Shown: in pieces, positions 58,554-64,000 of the stretch
How positions within the stretch are numbered: position 1 is the stretch's first letter
Layout of the letters: each line of letters opens with the position of its first letter
NCBI GenBank assembly: GCA_021927905.1
Contig: BLLK01000038.1
Location: forward strand, 1,364,001-1,428,000
Direction of reading: 5' to 3'
DNA length: 64,000 nucleotides
Source: Chaetoceros tenuissimus
Lineage: Eukaryota; Bacillariophyta; Thalassiosirophyceae; Chaetocerotales; Chaetocerotaceae
Program-made: the position numbers and the translations under genes
Notes under the pieces: model-generated
Database searches by the model: none
Seen by the model: only the letters and a program-made list of their open reading frames with translations
What the model was told of the DNA's origin: nothing

Positions 58554-60008
58554 ATGAGCGACTTGTCTCTCTGCAAATGCGGAACAGTCAGAGAAAAGCG
58601 CACTGCGGGCGAATCTGCAAAGTTTCCCGGAAGACAGTATTACAGATGTGACAATTGCAAAGCATTCGATTGGGCGGATCAATCACCACGAAAAATATTC
58701 AATACAGAGGCAGGACCAAATTGTAAATGCGGCAAAGCTTCTGTACAGAGAGCAGTGACGATGCCAGGTTCTCCAAATAAAGGAAGGAAATTTTGGTGTT
58801 GTGCTAAAGGACAGTATCATGGTTGTAAATTCTTTGATTGGGTCAAGACGGATAGTACTCTGCAAGTCAGTGCTGACTATATGCCAAAGAAATTGCAGTT
58901 TGAAAATGATAAGAAACGTCCAGCACTTCCTGGTTATGTCACGTATTTATCGGACTGGGGAAAAGCTGAGATTCTACAACAAATGTTTCAAGTCGATCCC
59001 AAGTTTATGGCTAGTTATACAGAATCAAGATTTGATTCTTTGGAAGTTGTCGGTTCTTGGAAGATAAATAATGAAGTACAGAAGCAGCAATTTGACGAGG
59101 CTAGAGAGAATATGAAGAATGACCATCCGTGCAACTCGAATTATGATATTCCTGATTCGTATAGAGAGCCGATGCTGGAACTTGCAAACAAACCTTTGTA
59201 CACGGAAGCTGGAGAGGTATTTCTACTACATGGCACAAGTCCTGAGAATCTACATTCTATTTTGTTTGAAGGACACAAGACTGCTCTAGCTAATAATGGT
59301 CTGTTTGGAAGAGGTCTTTACTTTGCTGAAAATGCAGCAAAGATTGATCAATATTCAACTAATGATCCACGGTATCAAACACAAGGCGATATTGCTATTC
59401 TACATGAAAAGATCTATAAAGAATGTCACCAGATGCATCCCAAGAATGTTAGATATGCACTTGTTTGTCGCGTTTTGCTTGGAAATCATACGCTATCGGT
59501 AGATAGTATCACTCGAATTGAAAATGGTGAAAAAGTCTTTACCAATGATGCCCGAAGTAGCTTAGCTTCTCAAAGTGATGGGAACGCAACCAATAGCTTG
59601 ATTGGAATTCCTGGAAAGGTTGCAAAGAAATTTCGAGAATTTATAGTATATGATGACAGTCAAGTCCTTGTCGAGTATTTGGTTGCCTACAAGCGTGTTC
59701 GAAATCTCTGTGATTGTGGTCTGCCATATAAAGAAAGGACTGTTTCAAAGCAAACGTTGAATTATGGGCGTACGATTCATCTTTGTCCAAAAGAGGATCA
59801 AGATTCTTGTGGATTTATGCAAATGATGCCTTTGTGTAAATGTGGTCGATCTGCTGAAGTGAAGACAAGCCATAGTGCTAAAAATCCCGGCCGTGAGTTT
59901 TACACGTGTGATGCCAAGTATGGAAGGCACAAATGCGATTTCTTTGAATGGAAAAATCAATTTGACTCTGCGGCTAGAAAATCAAACAAGAAAGCTAGAA
60001 CTGCGTAA
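58554..60008 (+). CDS. Poly(ADP-ribose) polymerase with four GRF-like zinc fingers
   Basis: One exon of 484 residues. The PARP catalytic domain (about 145-375) has the full H-Y-E triad: H226 in LLHGTSPENL, Y256 in GRGLYFAENA and E362 in REFIVYDDSQVL. The Glu implies polymer-forming rather than mono-ADP-ribosylating activity. Two GRF-type fingers precede it (CKCGTVREK with a FDW end, and CKCGKASVQ with CKFFDW). Two more follow it (CDCGLPYKE, and CKCGRSAEV with CDFFEW). GRF fingers bind single-stranded nucleic acid in proteins such as NEIL3 and APE2, so a nuclear DNA- or RNA-damage role is likely. The basic tail (RKSNKKARTA) could be a nuclear signal. There are no BRCT, WGR or classical PARP zinc fingers. 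Confidence 0.92.
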   Translation: MSDLSLCKCGTVREKRTAGESAKFPGRQYYRCDNCKAFDWADQSPRKIFNTEAGPNCKCGKASVQRAVTMPGSPNKGRKFWCCAKGQYHGCKFFDWVKTDSTLQVSADYMPKKLQFENDKKRPALPGYVTYLSDWGKAEILQQMFQVDPKFMASYTESRFDSLEVVGSWKINNEVQKQQFDEARENMKNDHPCNSNYDIPDSYREPMLELANKPLYTEAGEVFLLHGTSPENLHSILFEGHKTALANNGLFGRGLYFAENAAKIDQYSTNDPRYQTQGDIAILHEKIYKECHQMHPKNVRYALVCRVLLGNHTLSVDSITRIENGEKVFTNDARSSLASQSDGNATNSLIGIPGKVAKKFREFIVYDDSQVLVEYLVAYKRVRNLCDCGLPYKERTVSKQTLNYGRTIHLCPKEDQDSCGFMQMMPLCKCGRSAEVKTSHSAKNPGREFYTCDAKYGRHKCDFFEWKNQFDSAARKSNKKARTA

Positions 60009-60710
60009 AGCTGTTAGTGTTGTATATTACAATTATAGAAGCTCACGGAATAAGTGGTAACTATCGTGATCAATTGAAGGCAGATTCATCTGGAAGCAAA
60101 CTCGCATAGGAATACTGGTTGGATGGATAAAAATTTCAGAGTTTTGGGAATGAACATGCTTCAAATTATAGTAATGGTTGATGAATCTTATTTCATTATA
60201 TGGAATGGATCATTAGTGTCTCTTTTTTCGTTTTGATAGAGCATTACAGATGGGTGCTTCGATTGTAAGATTAAATGAAAATAATACGATACAATTCTAC
60301 AAAGTTTCCGTTCATAGTGTGAAAACACCGAAGAAAGGATCGGAAGGAAAAAAGATCGGAAGGAAGGAATAATTCAAGAAAGCAAAAAAGGGGCCATGAA
60401 GGCTATGAGAGGAAGGAAGGAATAATTCGAAAAGGAAGGTTTTACGAACGCGGTACTAGAGCCATCTGATGCTTCCTATTCGTCCAAAGAAGAAATGCTT
60501 GCCGTACGTATGAAAGGTAATAACCATTAAATAATGATTGGAAAAAGAAGTCAGAACCATTAAGATTCATCAGGCATGTGAGGCGAACAGCCCGAATAGT
60601 CATATGCCTCCTACTTTTGAACAGTCATACTTATGACTCAAATAAGTGATATAATTCCCCTTAGTGATAGTTCTCATTATTATTTCAAAGCTCAACATAA
60701 CATAAATTTA
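60009..60710. other. Intergenic, no gene seen
   Basis: AT-rich, no coding frames. A purine-rich block repeats GGAAGGAAGGAATAATTC near 60356 and again near 60411. This is probably low-complexity upstream sequence of the second M11 gene. Confidence 0.6.
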
Positions 60711-60748
60711 AAAAGTGGCAACTTGAAACAAGTCTGAAAACCAAAACT
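60711..60748 (+). promoter_or_regulatory. Promoter block shared with the first M11 gene
   Basis: Identical over 38 bases to 22406-22443 (reverse strand) and ending 29 bases before the ATG at 60778, nearly the same spacing as in the paralogue. Confidence 0.7.
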
Positions 60749-60777
60749 ATAAACGTTCACGATAATAAAAATATAAA

Positions 60778-63628
60778 ATGAAGTTGATGCTTCCACTTTT
60801 CCTCGCCTCTGTAGCACTTGACTCAGCGACAGCTCTTGGAGAGAGGGATAATGTAAGTACATGACTTATGCGAAGAATCGACGATATGAATGATAAACCC
60901 TTCACCTCATACCTCTTACTTTTCACAGCTTCGAGGAAGACGCCAACTCAAGAAACTTGATGATACTTGTATCGCTTCTATTGTCGATGTACTATTTGAG
61001 GATAGAACCGATGATCAGTTCATGACCTGTGAAACTCCAAGTGGAAAAAGTTACAAGGTCAAAGCTATAGACAAGGCCTTCATCAAGAAGAATTTTGGAA
61101 ACGGCAAGCTCGTATCTGGAGAGGTAGAACTTGAATTCGATGAAGATGCAATGATTGACGAGTCTACAGCTGAGATTATTTCCAAGTCTCCTCCTGGACT
61201 TGCAAAGAAGAAGAACGGCAACGGCAACGGCAATGGCAACGGGCCTCATGGACGTCAGCTCCAGACTCAAATAGGAAACTGTGGTACTTACGTCGGAGGA
61301 TCATGTGCTGGAACTAGAACTGTTCTTGCTGTTCGTGTTGTTGCTGCAGATAAAACCACATCTGCTTCTGAAAGTGAATTATCCGATAGTATTTTTGGAA
61401 CTTCCCATAACATCTTTGGAATTTCTGGAGATTCTCTCAACCTCAAGTCATGGTACAACCAGTGTTCCTACAATCAATTGAACTTCATTCCTGCAGAAGG
61501 AACCGACATCAATGATGGTGTAATCACAGTGACTGTCCCTTCATCTACCACTAATGGAGACTCTGTTATGAATAATGACATTGTTGCAGCTTTGAATGCA
61601 AAATTCAATGTTAGTAGTCCAACTCAAATTGCAAATCATATCATGTATTGTCTCCCAACTGGAACTATGAGTGGTATTGCGTATGCTAATATTAACCATT
61701 GGCGTTCTGTATACTCGGATAACTGGTGTACCTATGTGTCATCGCAAGGTAAGTTTGCAAAATGAGCTTTTATTTTGGTTCATCCATTTTATTCAAAAAT
61801 ATTGACATAACCTTTGTTCTTTTTGGCAGCTCATGAAGTTGGTCACAATCTAGTATTGGCACATTCTGGAGATCCTGCTGCGAATGGAGCAGGAGAAACT
61901 TATGGAGATCAGAGTGGTATGATGGGTGCCAGCTACAGCAACGACGATGGTCCAAGACAGTGCTTTAACGCACCAAAGAACTGGCAACTTGGATGGTACG
62001 ATGACAAGCAGATTTCCATCTCATTTGATGGATGGGAAGGAAATCTCATTGGACTCTCCGACTATGAAAATCCAAATGTTGCTGCAGAGGACATAGTCAT
62101 TGCAAAGGTCGACTTGAACGAGAGCTATTATGTGAGCTTCAATAGAAAAACTGGTATCAATAGTGGTACTGTAGAAGGCGGAAATCAGGTGCTTGTTCAT
62201 AAGCGTGAGCTAGGAACTGGATATGGAGAATCAGATATTTTGGCATATTTAAATAGCGGAGGAACGTATTCTTCTCCAGATACCAACTTTCGCGTAACCG
62301 TGAACAGCATTGATTTGACTTCCAGCCCTGCACGAGCAAATGTCAAGATTGAACGCTTTGATACTCCTCCTCCATGCAATACTGGAACTGTATCCTTATT
62401 TATCAATCCAGATCCATATCCTGGTGAAACTTCTTGGACTATCAAGGATGATGCTGAAGATGTAGTTGCATCTGGTGACTCTACTGGAGAATCAAACATT
62501 GTTTTGGCAGATGGATATTACACCTTCACTATCATTGACTCGTATGGAGATGGTATCTGCTGTGCTTATGGAAATGGTTCGTATACACTTCAAGTAGGAA
62601 GTACTGTTGTAAAGACAGGAGGAGAATTTGGTAGTCAAGAAAGTACTCCGTTTAGAATTTGCAACAATGTATCACCTACAGCAGTCCCAACGAAAGCTCT
62701 AACTAGCAGTCCAACGGCTTCACCAACAACATGTGATAGTGTTCAAGTAGAAATTATCACAGATAATTACCCAGGTGAGACTTCATGGCAGCTTACTGAT
62801 GCTACTTCGGCATCAGTGTTATCCGGTGGTGGTTACACAGATAGTGATACATACACAAGCGAGGTTTGTGTTGATGACTGAACCAGTCTCAGCTTTACCA
62901 TCAATGATTCATATGGTGATGGAATTTGCTGCGCATACGGATCTGGATCGTATACCGTGGCTGTGAATGGCAACAATGTTTTGTCTGGTGGTGCTTTTCT
63001 TTCAGCCGAGACCAAGCCTCTTTATACTTCACCATGTGACTATGGTGAAGAGATTGTAGGTGGTGAAGTAGTATGTAAATGTGCCCCGACCGAGATGAGA
63101 ATTGCTGTCAATTTGACAACTGACAGATATCCTGAAGAGACAAGTTGGAACCTTTCTACTTGTAGTGGTGTTGAGTTAGCTTCAGGATCTTACACCGACA
63201 GAGAAACTGAGCACACTGACTCAATCTGCGTACCAAATAATGTTCCATACAGATTCCAAATCAATGATGCCTATGGTGATGGTATGTGTTGCAACTACGG
63301 ACTTGGAAACTATCAGATTAGTATCGATGGAACAGAGGAAGTGTCAGCTGCTGGAGACTTTGGAGCAGGCGAAGCACACGATTTGAGTGGAGCATGTTCT
63401 ACCAATATTGTAGTATCAGACCCTCCACTCAAATGTTCCTCTGTTACAAGAAAGCAAGACTGTCTAGGAAATTGTGAATGGGTAGGAAATGGAAACAAAA
63501 ACGGAGAATGTACAATGAAACCAAAAGAAGAACCTTCTCCAAAATGTGCGGTATGTCGCTCAACTGGTACTTCATGTTGTGGAACTTGTGTGAACAATGG
63601 TCCAAAGCCCATGCGTGGATGTTACTAA
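60778..63628 (+). CDS. Second M11 metalloprotease, interrupted by an in-frame TGA
   Basis: Three exons: 60778-60852, 60929-61748 and 61830 onward. The signal peptide, propeptide, zinc site (HEVGHNLVLAH with H300, E301, H304 and H310) and GMMG Met-turn match the protease at 18957-22377. Unlike that gene, the Pro/Thr linker is only a few residues long and no linker introns exist. At 62879-62881 a TGA replaces the TGG (Trp) of the paralogue, in CVDDWTSL. Beyond it the same frame stays open for 248 codons to the expected TAA at 63628 and remains highly similar, including both later DSYGDG/DAYGDG motifs and the Cys-rich tail. Translation to TGA gives 648 residues with protease plus about one and a half beta domains. 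Full read-through gives 897. Confidence 0.85.
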
Positions 63629-63781
63629 ACATACCTTTCAGGTTACCTATTAGAGACATCAAAAACAAATGTTTCCTTTTTGCGTATCTAAGTAAGTCCA
63701 AAGAAAGATAAATATTTAACTATATAACGAACTATTTTTGTGATTAAAAATATTCAATAGATTCATCTACACTCACGCCTG

Positions 63782-64000
63782 TCATATCTGCGTACCATGA
63801 GAATCTGCATATATCTTTCTTTTATTTCGTCTACGATTATTTTCAGTTCTCGAGCGCCTTTCTAATACTGATGGCTGTCGCCGAAGTAAGTACAAGCATT
63901 TATCCAAGTCCACATGTTCGCCTACTGCCATTGTAGCAAATGGATAGAGTGTTGTGACAGGATCTTTTGTTTGAATCTGATTATCAGTGAGTGACGCAAA
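63782..64000 (-). CDS. Ankyrin-like repeat protein, C-terminal part (gene continues outside window)
   Basis: The minus strand reads 72 sense codons without a stop, from the window edge (FASLTDNQIQTKDPVTTLYP) to TGA at 63782. It is about three-quarters identical to the end of the gene at 56845-58057 over FAxMAVGEH and LLRRxPSVLERR, and ends in a basic tail (RRRNKRKIYADSHGTQI). Whether the full gene is intact cannot be seen. It sits 3' to 3' with the second M11 gene. Confidence 0.8.
   Translation of the reverse strand, partial: FASLTDNQIQTKDPVTTLYPFATMAVGEHVDLDKCLYLLRRQPSVLERRSRTENNRRRNKRKIYADSHGTQI

Noticed and set aside
62879-62881. TGA as selenocysteine
   Set aside because: The paralogue has Trp at this position, there is no redox motif nearby, and I found no obvious SECIS-like hairpin. 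A simple TGG to TGA change explains it.

Overview
The window is nuclear DNA of a eukaryotic alga, most likely a diatom. It is AT-rich and carries intron-containing genes with canonical GT-AG introns, mostly about 40-200 bases. There are secreted proteins with Pro/Thr/Ser linkers and repeats around a DSYGDGICC motif, and one protein whose N-terminus fits a diatom plastid presequence (signal peptide ending in ATAFSP). A Chaetoceros-like centric diatom is my guess only. Exon joins were worked out by hand from splice signals, frame and phase.

Layout. 1-2.4 kb: 5' part of an alpha-helical, repeat-containing hypothetical protein (minus). 3.1-6.5 kb: GH36 alpha-galactosidase/raffinose-synthase type protein (minus). 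6.9-8.8 kb: five-exon seven-helix receptor (minus). 8.8-13.4 kb: gene-poor tract with hairpins and repeats, ending in an inverted truncated copy of the receptor's 3' end. 13.4-16.3 kb: calpain with UBA-like and GRF zinc-finger modules (minus). 16.5-18.3 kb: membrane-anchored LRR protein (plus). 19.0-22.4 kb: M11 (gametolysin-type) metalloprotease (minus). 23-36 kb: compact run with a membrane serine hydrolase, a methyltransferase, small membrane proteins, a DUF900-type hydrolase, an NPRL2 orthologue (GATOR1 subunit) and a plastid-targeted protein. 38.3-39.7 kb: GT4-type glycosyltransferase. 40.5-56.5 kb: one 20-exon gene whose exon phases all agree and give about 4,738 residues, a giant extracellular membrane-anchored protein. 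56.6-58.1 kb: glycosyltransferase tail fragment and ankyrin-like pseudogene. 58.6-60.0 kb: PARP enzyme with four GRF-like fingers, behind a 204-bp tandemly duplicated upstream region with CRE-like sites. 60.8-63.6 kb: second M11 protease, inverted relative to the first and interrupted by TGA. 63.8-64 kb: 3' end of another ankyrin-like gene.

Three themes stand out. (1) The giant surface protein combines a ricin-like region, Cys-rich modules, two copies of a discoidin-like unit, a regulatory beta-sandwich, a Gly/Ala hydrophobic segment, a coiled-coil stalk and a C-terminal membrane anchor. (2) Its Pro/Ser linker, and the Pro/Thr linker of the M11 protease, have grown by tandem duplication of whole exon-plus-intron units with symmetric phase. 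(3) The locus is full of inverted or dispersed partial duplications (receptor tail, DUF900 head, M11 pair, glycosyltransferase/ankyrin tails), and several genes carry one fresh-looking lesion (frameshift or in-frame stop). These could be real decay, allelic differences or assembly errors. The genes do not form a pathway; the common thread is secretion and the cell surface.
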